Below are positions 56,034 to 64,000 of a stretch of 64,000 nt of DNA, piece by piece. The translations under genes were made by a program, and so were the position numbers. How positions within the stretch are numbered: position 1 is the first letter of the stretch; each line of letters opens with the position of its first letter. This stretch comes from Gilliamella bombicola. GTDB lineage: Bacteria > Pseudomonadota > Gammaproteobacteria > Enterobacterales > Orbaceae. Below the pieces are notes generated by a model, which searched no databases, had not been told where the DNA came from, and worked only from the letters and a program-made list of their open reading frames with translations. The DNA is taken from NCBI RefSeq assembly GCF_900094945.1, contig NZ_FMAQ01000007.1:1-64000 (forward strand). Reading direction: 5' to 3'.

Positions 56034-56126
56034 TGGCGGTGAGAGAGGGATTCGAACCCTCGATGCAGCTTTTGACCGCATACTCCCTTAGCAGGGGAGC
56101 GCCTTCAGCCTCTCGGCCATCTCACC
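56034..56126 (-). tRNA. tRNA-Ser(GCT)
   Basis: The 93-nucleotide tRNA has a long variable arm, as expected for serine. On the minus strand it starts GGTGAGATGGCCGAGAGG. The anticodon loop CTGCTAA contains GCT, and CCA is encoded. The csrA-tRNA-Ser-tRNA-Arg order matches csrA-serV-argV in enterics. Confidence 0.95.
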
Positions 56127-56255
56127 AAAGCATTATGACTTTGCTCAAACAACAAAATCATAATGTGTGGCGCACATATTACTTTTTACAAAAAATAAGT
56201 CAAACATTTTTTTATTTATACGTGCTGGTTGTTTATTTACTGCCCAATATTACCC

Positions 56256-56450
56256 TCAGGACTTGGGCAATTCATCGTTTATCTCTTGTGGCTGATGAAT
56301 TCTGTTATATATTTCTTCTCTATGAATAGAAACTTCTTTAGGTGCATTAATACCAACTCTGACTTGATTACCTTTTACGCCCAAGATGGTAATAACTACA
56401 TCATCACCAATTATTAGTGTTTCACCTACTCTCCTAGTTAAAATTAACAT
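56256..56450 (-). CDS. csrA: Carbon storage regulator CsrA
   Basis: CsrA is a dimeric RNA-binding regulator that binds GGA motifs and blocks translation or alters mRNA stability. The 64-residue protein opens [34 protein letters not shown], with the RNA-contacting N-terminal strand and Arg44 region (REEIYNRI) intact. It follows alaS and precedes the tRNA cluster on the same strand, as in Escherichia. Confidence 0.98.
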   Translation of the reverse strand: MLILTRRVGETLIIGDDVVITILGVKGNQVRVGINAPKEVSIHREEIYNRIHQPQEINDELPKS

Positions 56451-56588
56451 TAGATCTCCTAATATCAGTTAAGTATATATCCAAACAATTTTAAGATATA
56501 GCTTCGTTAGCCTCCATCTATAAAATAGAAGATGGAATTTTAAAGAAAAACTCTAATATTTAATTATTAAACATTTGAGTATATATGG

Positions 56589-59222
56589 CTAACTTGCTTG
56601 TAATTTGCTACTGATTTCTTTTTTCACCGAAGATAACGCTTCTGGTAACGCTGAGAGATCCGTTCCTCCTGCTTGAGCAAAATCAGGCCGCCCACCACCT
56701 TTACCACCTATCTTTAATGCTAATTGAGAAACTAATTCGCCTGCTTTAACTATATTGACTAAATCATCAGTTACACCAGCAGCTAAATTAATTTTACCAT
56801 CATTAACGGCAGCTAAAATAATTACACCTGTTTTTAATTGATTTTTAAGATCATCAATCATTGTCCGTAATAATTTTGCTTCGACGCTATCTAGTTTAGC
56901 AATAAGCAAATTTTTTTTATTGATTGTTTCACATTGATTAATCAATTGTGCACTTTCTTGGCTAGCTTTCTGTGCTTTTAATTGTTCAATCGTTCTTTCA
57001 AGCAGTTTAGTTTGATCAAGCAATTGTTCAATGCGTGTTATAACTGTAGATTTGTCACTTTTAACTAATTGTCCAATTTCAGTTAATAAATTGGATTCGT
57101 TATGTATCAGATCTATTGCATTTTGTCCAGACGTTGCCTCGATACGGCGTACACCCGATGCAATGCTTGACTCTGTTATTATTTTAAATAAACCAATATC
57201 GCCAGTTCTATCTACGTGAGTACCACCACAAAGTTCAATTGAAAAATCGCCCATTGTTAGAACTCTAACAATATCTTCATATTTTTCACCAAATAAAGCC
57301 ATAGCGCCTTTATCTTTAGCCTTATCAATAGGCATTAGCTCAATATCTACTGGTAAATTACGACGAATTTGTTGATTAACTAAGTTCTCTATTTCAATAA
57401 TTTGTTCTGGTGTAATAGCTTGATTATGTGAAAAGTCAAAACGCAGATAGGTATCATTAACTAAAGATCCTTTTTGATGAACATGGTTACCTAAAACACG
57501 TTGTAAAGCCGCTTGTAATAAATGTGTAGCAGAATGATTACGGCGGATACGTTCGCGTAACTCGATATCAATAGCTGCAGTGATATTATCGCCAATTTTT
57601 AAAGAACCTTTAATTAGTTTTCCTAAATGGCCAATACTTTTACCATATTTTTGGCTATCAAAAACGCTAAATTCAAGATTAGCTGCAGTTAATAAACCTT
57701 TATCACCAATTTGACCACCTGATTCTCCATAAAATGGTGTTTTGTCTAAAACGACGATAGCTTCATCACCAGCACTAATATTTTCAACCTTCTGGCCATT
57801 TTTAAATATAGCAATAACTTTTCCTAAGGATTCTGTTGCCTGATAGCCTAAAAACTCAGTTTTATCATCAAGTTTAATAACATTGCTATAATCGACATTA
57901 AATGAGCTTGATTCGCGAGCTCGTTTTCTTTGCTCTTCCATGCAATGATTAAAACCAGCTTCATCAATAGTAATATTTTTTTCACGACATACATCAGCAG
58001 TTAAATCTAGCGGGAAGCCGTAAGTATCATAAAGTTTAAATGCAACATCACCAGGTAATATTTGACTGCTTAGTTTTGCTAGTTCTTGATCAAGTAAAAA
58101 TAATCCGCGTTCTAATGTTTTTAAAAACTGTTCTTCTTCGATTTTGAGCGCGTCTTCAACTAATTTTCGATTATTTTCTAGTTCAACTGCTGCGCTTCCC
58201 ATCACATCAATTAATGGTTTAACAAGCTTGTAGAAGAAAATATTTTTTGCACCTAGCATATGCCCATGGCGTACAGCACGTCGAATAATACGTCTTAAAA
58301 CATAACCTCGACCTTCGTTTGAAGGTAATACTCCATCCGAAATTAAAAAAGCACAAGAACGAATATGGTCAGCAATAACGCGTAGAGATTTACTTTCTAA
58401 ATCTTTAGTTTGAATAATATGAGCTGCATCATTAATTAATTTTTTGAATAGATCTATTTCATAATTAGAGTTGACATGTTGCAATACTGCTGCAATGCGT
58501 TCTAGTCCCATCCCAGTATCGACCGATGGTTTAGGTAATGGTTCCATTGTACCGTCAGGATGGCGATTAAATTGCATAAAGACAATGTTCCAAATTTCTA
58601 TAAATCGGTCACCATCTTCTTCAGCGCTACCTGGAGGTCCCCCCCAAATATGATCTCCATGATCATAGAAAATTTCGGTACAAGGACCACAAGGCCCTGT
58701 ATCTCCCATCTGCCAGAAATTATCTGAGGCATACGGGGCACCTTTATTATCACCAATACGAATTATGCGTTCTTTAGGTATACCTATTTCTTTTTCCCAA
58801 ATTGTATAAGCTTCGTCATCTGTTTCATAAACGGTAACGGTTAATTTATCTTTAGGTAGATTAAACCACTTTTCGCTAGTTAACAATTCCCATGCAAAAT
58901 GTATTGCATCATGCTTAAAATAGTCGCCGAAACTAAAGTTACCTAACATTTCAAAAAAAGTATGGTGTCGGGCTGTATAGCCAACATTGTCTAAATCGTT
59001 ATGTTTACCACCAGCACGCACGCAACGTTGTGATGTCGTTGCTCTAGTATAAGAACGCTTATCAATACCAAGAAATACATCTTTAAATTGATTCATTCCA
59101 GCATTAGTAAATAATAATGTTGGGTCATTGTGTGGAACAAGGGAACTACTTGCGACAACTTCATGTCCTTTGTCACGGAAAAAGTCAAGAAAATTTTGAC
59201 GAATTTCTGCTGTGCTTTTCAT
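56589..59222 (-). CDS. alaS: Alanyl-tRNA synthetase
   Basis: This is an 877-residue class II synthetase with an N-terminal aminoacylation domain ([50 protein letters not shown]), a central editing domain ([16 protein letters not shown], with the CGGTHV metal motif) and a C-terminal domain ending [14 protein letters not shown]. Full length for the family. It lies in the recA-recX-alaS-csrA block. Confidence 0.99.
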   Translation of the reverse strand: MKSTAEIRQNFLDFFRDKGHEVVASSSLVPHNDPTLLFTNAGMNQFKDVFLGIDKRSYTRATTSQRCVRAGGKHNDLDNVGYTARHHTFFEMLGNFSFGDYFKHDAIHFAWELLTSEKWFNLPKDKLTVTVYETDDEAYTIWEKEIGIPKERIIRIGDNKGAPYASDNFWQMGDTGPCGPCTEIFYDHGDHIWGGPPGSAEEDGDRFIEIWNIVFMQFNRHPDGTMEPLPKPSVDTGMGLERIAAVLQHVNSNYEIDLFKKLINDAAHIIQTKDLESKSLRVIADHIRSCAFLISDGVLPSNEGRGYVLRRIIRRAVRHGHMLGAKNIFFYKLVKPLIDVMGSAAVELENNRKLVEDALKIEEEQFLKTLERGLFLLDQELAKLSSQILPGDVAFKLYDTYGFPLDLTADVCREKNITIDEAGFNHCMEEQRKRARESSSFNVDYSNVIKLDDKTEFLGYQATESLGKVIAIFKNGQKVENISAGDEAIVVLDKTPFYGESGGQIGDKGLLTAANLEFSVFDSQKYGKSIGHLGKLIKGSLKIGDNITAAIDIELRERIRRNHSATHLLQAALQRVLGNHVHQKGSLVNDTYLRFDFSHNQAITPEQIIEIENLVNQQIRRNLPVDIELMPIDKAKDKGAMALFGEKYEDIVRVLTMGDFSIELCGGTHVDRTGDIGLFKIITESSIASGVRRIEATSGQNAIDLIHNESNLLTEIGQLVKSDKSTVITRIEQLLDQTKLLERTIEQLKAQKASQESAQLINQCETINKKNLLIAKLDSVEAKLLRTMIDDLKNQLKTGVIILAAVNDGKINLAAGVTDDLVNIVKAGELVSQLALKIGGKGGGRPDFAQAGGTDLSALPEALSSVKKEISSKLQAS

Positions 59223-59418
59223 TTATGCTTCCATATAAAACGATAGATGTTTAAATATAGTAATATACCTGTTACAACAAAAGTTGAAAAGTAAATATTC
59301 TTATATTGGGGTGGAGCTAATTAGTACTACAAGTAAATAAGGAAAAAGAATTAGTGAGCTTTTATTTGTAATCGGTTTTACTAAATTGTATATATTGTAT
59401 TCTAGATATTATGACTAT

Positions 59419-59934
59419 TTAAGTCAATAAATTGTATACTGTTTTAATATCATCTTGCGTATAACCTCTTGTCATTAAAAATTGAATACCTTTTTGTTTT
59501 TTATTGTTATTTTTAGAATCAATTTGTTTTAGCTTTTTTATCAATTGTTCATATGCTAGATTAGTCCAGTCGATATTAGCCATTTGCAATAGTTGTTGAG
59601 TTAAATCAACTGATAAACCTCGTTGTTTGAGTTCCATTGCAATTTTATATTTTCCATAACCTTTATTTGCACGCATAACAATATATTTTTCAATATATTG
59701 CTCATCATTAATCCAATTTTGATTAATACAATGCTCAATTACATCCCGTATTTCTGTTTTTAGTTTGGCTAACAGGTCATGATATTCTTCATCTGTACAT
59801 CGTTGTTTATTTGCAAAAAAAAATGTTATTTTTTGGCTTAGCTCATACGAAGAGTGATCACGCTGTGCAAGTAATTGCACAGCTTTATTTAGGATTAATT
59901 TATTGAGTTTTTTCTCATTATTCAATGCTTTCAT
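59419..59934 (-). CDS. recX: Regulatory protein RecX
   Basis: RecX inhibits or tunes RecA filaments. The 171-residue product is mostly helical and keeps [39 protein letters not shown] and [17 protein letters not shown]. The chosen ATG (59934) overlaps the recA 3' end by 17 bases and matches the enteric N-terminal length. An ATG at 59958 and a TTG at 59925 with GAGG upstream are alternatives. Translation is coupled to recA. Confidence 0.92.
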   Translation of the reverse strand: MKALNNEKKLNKLILNKAVQLLAQRDHSSYELSQKITFFFANKQRCTDEEYHDLLAKLKTEIRDVIEHCINQNWINDEQYIEKYIVMRANKGYGKYKIAMELKQRGLSVDLTQQLLQMANIDWTNLAYEQLIKKLKQIDSKNNNKKQKGIQFLMTRGYTQDDIKTVYNLLT

Positions 59935-60964
59935 CCTCAGATGAAATATTTTCGTCATCAGCCGTAAAAACAGCCGGACTATTTAGTAATAAATCACGTA
60001 GTTTGATTTCTAGTTCTTTAGCAATTTCTGGATGTTCTTGTAAGAACTTAATTGAATTAGCTTTACCTTGACCCACTTTTTCGCCATTGTAGCTATACCA
60101 TGCGCCAGCTTTATCGACCAATTTGTGTTTGACTCCTAAATCAATTAGTTCACCTTCTTTTGAAATCCCACAACCATACAAAATTTGGAATTCAGTTTGT
60201 CTAAATGGTGCGGCAACTTTGTTTTTAACCACTTTTACTCTAGTATCACTACCAATAATATCTTCGCCTTCTTTTACTGAGCCAATACGACGAATATCAA
60301 GACGAACAGAGGCATAAAATTTAAGTGCGTTACCACCGGTTGTTGTTTCAGGATTACCAAACATTACACCAATTTTCATACGAATTTGGTTGATAAATAC
60401 AACTAAACAATTAGCATTTTTGATGTTTGCAGTAAGTTTACGCAAAGCTTGTGACATTAAACGAGCTTGTAATCCCATGTGAGAATCGCCCATTTCTCCT
60501 TCAATTTCAGCCTTTGGTGTTAAAGCGGCAACGGAGTCAACAATAATCACATCAACGGCACCAGAACGAACCAAAGCATCACAAATTTCAAGTGCTTGTT
60601 CACCAGTATCAGGTTGAGAAACTAATAGATCATCAACTTTTACACCTAATTTCGCAGCATAAATTGGGTCGAGAGCATGTTCAGCATCAATAAATGCACA
60701 AGTTTTACCTTCTTTTTGAGCTTGTGCTATAACCGATAAGGTGAGTGTTGTTTTACCCGATGATTCTGGTCCAAAAATTTCAACGATTCGGCCCATTGGT
60801 AAGCCGCCAATACCTAATGCAATATCTAGACCTAAAGAACCAGTAGATACCGCGTCCACATCTAACGTTTGGGTATCCCCTAAACGCATAATTGAACCTT
60901 TACCAAATTGTTTCTCGATTTGACTTAATGCAGCGGAAAGTGCGCGTTGTTTATTTTCGTTCAT
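59918..60964 (-). CDS. recA: DNA recombinase RecA
   Basis: RecA forms filaments on single-stranded DNA, exchanges strands and triggers LexA cleavage. The 348-residue protein begins [21 protein letters not shown] and has Walker [48 protein letters not shown] and an acidic C-terminal tail. The ATG at 60964 fits the family. A TTG five codons earlier (60979) is in frame. It is driven by an SOS-regulated promoter at 60999-61026. Confidence 0.99.
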   Translation of the reverse strand: MNENKQRALSAALSQIEKQFGKGSIMRLGDTQTLDVDAVSTGSLGLDIALGIGGLPMGRIVEIFGPESSGKTTLTLSVIAQAQKEGKTCAFIDAEHALDPIYAAKLGVKVDDLLVSQPDTGEQALEICDALVRSGAVDVIIVDSVAALTPKAEIEGEMGDSHMGLQARLMSQALRKLTANIKNANCLVVFINQIRMKIGVMFGNPETTTGGNALKFYASVRLDIRRIGSVKEGEDIIGSDTRVKVVKNKVAAPFRQTEFQILYGCGISKEGELIDLGVKHKLVDKAGAWYSYNGEKVGQGKANSIKFLQEHPEIAKELEIKLRDLLLNSPAVFTADDENISSEDESIE

Positions 60965-60998
60965 ATTATAAAATTCCAATGAGTTAGGATATGGATAT

Positions 60999-61026
60999 AT
61001 TATACTGTATTATTATACAGTATCAA
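60999..61026 (-). promoter_or_regulatory. recA promoter with LexA (SOS) box filling the spacer
   Basis: On the minus strand TTGATA (61026-61021) and TATAAT (61004-60999) are separated by 16 bases, which are exactly CTGT-N8-ACAG (61020-61005), a perfect LexA site. The same arrangement occurs at Escherichia recA, so LexA would block promoter binding. Confidence 0.92.
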
Positions 61027-61027
61027 G

Positions 61028-61451
61028 TTTTTTTATACACAAACAGTCAATTAGTTATGGGAGCTTATTCACAGTTTTTTTACCAATAGTCCATTTGGTG
61101 TAATAGTTGAAACTAACAGATGGTGATGAAATATTAATATTCAAGATTAAATTTATTGGATTATTCTATTCATTTTATGATTATAATACTCAAACAATTT
61201 TAAACCAATAATGATTGTTTAAATATAAATAAGAAAAGCGGTGTATTTTATAAAAATTGTTATATATAACATCTAATAATAATCAAATTTTACTAGTTTA
61301 ATTCAGCAATACTTACAAAAAATTCAATTTGACAAAATGAGATTTGAAGTGTTTTTAACCTAATTTTATTTATTTAAATATTTATAATTAATTGTAATAT
61401 TAATTACAAATATTTTTATAGGTTAAAATGTACATCAAATAAAGGAAAATA
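61028..61451. promoter_or_regulatory. recA-pqiA intergenic region with a palindrome near pqiA
   Basis: This AT-rich stretch contains no gene I can support. TTGTAAT (61392-61398) and ATTACAA (61403-61409) form a perfect inverted repeat with a 4-base spacer, 43 bases before the pqiA ATG. It could be an operator, but nothing shows which regulator would use it. Confidence 0.4.
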
Positions 61452-62696
61452 ATGATTATTGATAGACAACATTATGTTTTATGCTCACACTGTGATTTGG
61501 TCATCGAATTATCGGATATAACGGTAGGGCATAAAGCTGTGTGCCCGCGTTGTAACGCAACATTAGCTAAAAATAATAGTAATATGAAGTTTAGCGCAGT
61601 TATGTATGCAATATGTTCATTAATTATGATTATTGTAGCTTGTGGTTTTATCTTTATTGATATTCGTATTGTGGGTAATTTCATCGGTGTTAGCGTATTA
61701 GATATTCCTAAAACTCTTTTTTCTGATAATTATAGCTATATTTCAGCGCTTTTTATCTTGTTTGTTTTACTTTTTCCTATATTTAATTTATCGATTATTG
61801 TTTTGCTCTGTTCCAAACTACAGTTAACAAAGTATCGTAAACGAGATTTGCTTGTTGTTTATGAAAAGTGTCAACATTGGTGTATGCCTGAAATATTTCT
61901 TACTGGTATTTTGGTTAGTTTTGTTAAATTAATGAGTTATGGCAGTATTGGTGTGACAGGCACATTTTGGGCATTCTGTCTATTTGTCTTTTTTTATATA
62001 AAGTCTTTAGTGATTTTTTCTCCAGAAACAATTTGGAACGAAATTCATCGTAGTAATTTTGCTACCGATACACCCAAAGTCGGTAAAACAGGCATTTGTC
62101 AAAATTTAAAACTATGCAAATGCTGTCAGGCTATATTGCCAGTACATTATGTAAAATGTCCAAGGTGTAAACAAAAAAGCAATATCCGAGATCGTGATAA
62201 AATACAATGGACCCTAGCCTTATTGGTTACTTCATTAATTCTTTACATTCCCGCTAATTTATTTGGAATTATGATAACGGTTGTATTTGGATCGTCATCA
62301 ACCTCCACTATTATGGATGGTGTTATTTATATGTGGCAAGCCGGTGATATACCTGTTGCACTTGTCATTTTTATTGCTAGTGTTGTTATTCCAATTTTAA
62401 AGATTATTTCACTTAGTTGGCTTTGTTATTTTGCACTAGCAGTAAAACGAAAAAATAAACAACATTGCTTAAGAATGAAAAGATTGTACACTGCTGTTGA
62501 GTTTATTGGTAAATGGTCAATGATTGATATATTTGTTGTTGCTGTTATTTGTTCTTTAGTTAGAAATCAGCAAATGATGGGCGTTTACCCAGATATTGGT
62601 GTTACATTTTTTGCAACTGTCGTTATTATCACGATGATTGCATCACAAAAATTTGATCCTCGGTTAATTTGGGATCGTCCGAAAAATAGAAAATAA
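61452..62696 (+). CDS. pqiA: Paraquat-inducible protein A (PqiA/LetA family)
   Basis: This 414-residue inner-membrane protein has two similar halves, each with a zinc-ribbon-like CxxC pair followed by about four membrane segments. The visible pairs are CSHCDL and CPRCNA in the first half and CKCCQA and CPRCKQ in the second. The family works with an MCE-repeat partner to move lipids across the envelope. AAAGGA precedes the ATG. pqiB follows 15 bases later, which supports PqiA rather than YebS. Confidence 0.93.
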   Translation: MIIDRQHYVLCSHCDLVIELSDITVGHKAVCPRCNATLAKNNSNMKFSAVMYAICSLIMIIVACGFIFIDIRIVGNFIGVSVLDIPKTLFSDNYSYISALFILFVLLFPIFNLSIIVLLCSKLQLTKYRKRDLLVVYEKCQHWCMPEIFLTGILVSFVKLMSYGSIGVTGTFWAFCLFVFFYIKSLVIFSPETIWNEIHRSNFATDTPKVGKTGICQNLKLCKCCQAILPVHYVKCPRCKQKSNIRDRDKIQWTLALLVTSLILYIPANLFGIMITVVFGSSSTSTIMDGVIYMWQAGDIPVALVIFIASVVIPILKIISLSWLCYFALAVKRKNKQHCLRMKRLYTAVEFIGKWSMIDIFVVAVICSLVRNQQMMGVYPDIGVTFFATVVIITMIASQKFDPRLIWDRPKNRK

Positions 62697-62711
62697 ATCA
62701 ATAGGAACAAT

Positions 62712-64000
62712 ATGGCAACATCAAGTAAATTAGCAAAAATAATTAAAATTAGAGCTATTTCAGCAATATGGATTATTCCCATTGTTACTGCAATTGTGGG
62801 TATTTGGATAATCTATGCCCATTTTGCCGATAGAGGTATCTCATTTACATTGCTTGCAAAAGACGCAAATGGCATTATTGCCGGAAAAACGGTAATTAAA
62901 AACCGGAGTGTTGATGTTGGTATAGTTGATGAAGTGACTTTATCTGATGACTACAAGCAAGTAGTAATAAAAGGTCGTATTTATAATGACATGGCTCCGC
63001 TACTTAAAAATGATTCAATTTTTTGGGTTGTTAAACCTGAAATTGGTCGTGATGGAGTAACTGGACTAGGCACTATTTTATCGGGAGTTTATATAGAATT
63101 AGTTGCGGGAAACGATACACATAGTTTTCAACATAAACCTTTCGTGCTTTCGGATACGCCACCATTGTCTGACCCAAGTATTAAAGGGATTCGTTTAAAT
63201 TTAGAAAGTGAGCAAAATGGTGTGATCCCTCGAGGTGCTTCTGTTATGTTTCATGGTTATCGTGTAGGTAATGTTGAGACCTCAGAATTTGATATTGAAG
63301 CGCGTAAAATGAAATATCAAATATTTATTACAAAACCTTACGATGTACTAGTAACACAAAATGTTCGTTTTTGGAAAGAAGGTGGAATAAATTTAACACT
63401 TTCATCTCAAGGTGCAAGCCTAGATGTTCCTTCTTTAGATGTGTTAATGTCGGGCGGAATCAGTTTTGATTTACCTGATGGCTCTAAATTAGGTGCTCCT
63501 GCCGAACAAAATGCAGTTTATAAATTATATGAAGATAAAAAAGCTATTAAAGATTCACAATATACTGAATATAAAGAATTTCTTGTCATGCTTTCTGATT
63601 CTATATCTGGATTATCAGAAGGTGTACCCGTTGAATATCATGGTATTAGACTAGGTACAGTATCTAAAGTACCATTTTATACTGCAGAAATGTTAGAAAA
63701 ATCATCAATTTTAAATAAAAGAGTGCCAATATTAATTCGAATTGAACCAGATCGCTTGTCTGAATTAGTTGATGAAAAAATTGATATTGCCGCATTGATT
63801 ATGAAAGAACAAGAAAATGGATTAAGGGCTTCGTTAAAAACATCAAACATGTTCACAGGTGCGATGTATATAGACCTTGATTTTTATCCTGATTTGAAAA
63901 ATAAATTTGATCCAAAAATGGCAAAACAGTTTGGTTACGATACTATTGAGGCGACTTCAACTGGAATTGCGCAAATTCAATCAAAAGTTATGCAATTATT
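62712..64000 (+). CDS. pqiB: PqiB, MCE-domain intermembrane lipid-transport protein (partial, 3' end beyond window)
   Basis: At least 429 residues are present and the frame is open at the window edge. An N-terminal membrane anchor (ISAIWIIPIVTAIVGIWIIYAHF) is followed by MCE/MlaD domains at about 45-140, 160-260 and 290-400, with NRSVDVGIVDEVTLS, FWVVKPEIGRDGVTGLGTILSGVYIEL and VEYHGIRLGTVSKVPF typical of PqiB. PqiB hexamers form a tunnel across the periplasm; the C-terminal needle helices are not in view. AGGAAC precedes the ATG. Confidence 0.94.
   Translation, partial: MATSSKLAKIIKIRAISAIWIIPIVTAIVGIWIIYAHFADRGISFTLLAKDANGIIAGKTVIKNRSVDVGIVDEVTLSDDYKQVVIKGRIYNDMAPLLKNDSIFWVVKPEIGRDGVTGLGTILSGVYIELVAGNDTHSFQHKPFVLSDTPPLSDPSIKGIRLNLESEQNGVIPRGASVMFHGYRVGNVETSEFDIEARKMKYQIFITKPYDVLVTQNVRFWKEGGINLTLSSQGASLDVPSLDVLMSGGISFDLPDGSKLGAPAEQNAVYKLYEDKKAIKDSQYTEYKEFLVMLSDSISGLSEGVPVEYHGIRLGTVSKVPFYTAEMLEKSSILNKRVPILIRIEPDRLSELVDEKIDIAALIMKEQENGLRASLKTSNMFTGAMYIDLDFYPDLKNKFDPKMAKQFGYDTIEATSTGIAQIQSKVMQL

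Noticed and set aside
55833..56081. An 82-codon minus-strand frame reading like [21 protein letters not shown] repeats
   Set aside because: It runs through the two tRNA-Arg genes and into tRNA-Ser; this peptide is the well-known false product of tRNA sequences.
56513..56536. Hairpin TCCATCT/AGATGGA between alaS and csrA as a terminator
   Set aside because: There is no T-run on the minus strand, so termination is not supported; alaS and csrA may be co-transcribed.

Overview
The window comes from an AT-rich gammaproteobacterium. Gene content and order are enteric: gltB-gltD, rpsP-rimM-trmD-rplS, yibN-secB-gpsA, glnA-glnL-glnG, recA-recX-alaS-csrA-tRNA-Ser-tRNA-Arg, focA-pflB-pflA and fruB-fruK-fruA. 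The proteins are clearly diverged from Escherichia, and base composition and codon use are AT-rich. My inference is an Orbaceae-type gut symbiont (Gilliamella or a relative). I cannot confirm this without a search. No prophage, insertion sequence or CRISPR array is visible.

Layout. 1-771: two near-identical 160 bp direct repeats flanking a palindrome-rich, non-coding module, then the gltD terminator. 772-6655: glutamate synthase (minus). 7034-8215: YhiN-like flavoprotein. 8235-15367: the most distinctive block, a sigma-54 activator divergent from a fold-III decarboxylase, an APC antiporter-like carrier, an alanine/ornithine-racemase-family enzyme and a second APC permease. A textbook -24/-12 promoter lies between activator and decarboxylase. 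It resembles the Salmonella STM2357-STM2361 D-ornithine/D-lysine decarboxylase locus. 15444-18146: MarC-family protein and the rpsP-rimM-trmD-rplS operon. 18373-22608: split AtuA-type acyl-CoA-metabolism pair with a CitMHS carrier and a divergent LysR regulator. 22631-30293: mannose-family PTS (IIAB, IIC, IID) with a DUF956 protein, murQ, lplT and aas, all on the minus strand.

30481-34135: ornithine-cyclodeaminase family enzyme, gpsA, secB, yibN and a small secreted protein. 34437-38437: nitrogen control (glnA with a sigma-54 promoter and NtrC half-sites, glnL, glnG). 38658-42292: Fur-boxed siderophore ABC transporter. 42490-47576: cra and the fructose PTS operon with a Cra operator. 47638-52364: LOG-family enzyme, tRNA-Asn, focA and pflB. 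52607-55689: pflA, rarD and serS. 55843-61020: two tRNA-Arg, tRNA-Ser, csrA, alaS, recX and recA, the last with a LexA box lying exactly in the promoter spacer. 61452-64000: pqiA and the start of pqiB, which runs off the window.

How it fits together. The genes describe a fermentative, sugar-PTS-driven organism: fructose and mannose-family PTS, Cra control, and pyruvate formate-lyase with a formate channel. It assimilates ammonia through GS/GOGAT under NtrBC and sigma-54, and has iron scavenging under Fur. Two separate sigma-54 circuits are visible, the glnA promoter and the decarboxylase cluster. The decarboxylase/racemase/antiporter set would fit racemisation and decarboxylation of a basic amino acid with precursor/product exchange, as acid-stress or energy metabolism. 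Substrates are inferred, not shown.
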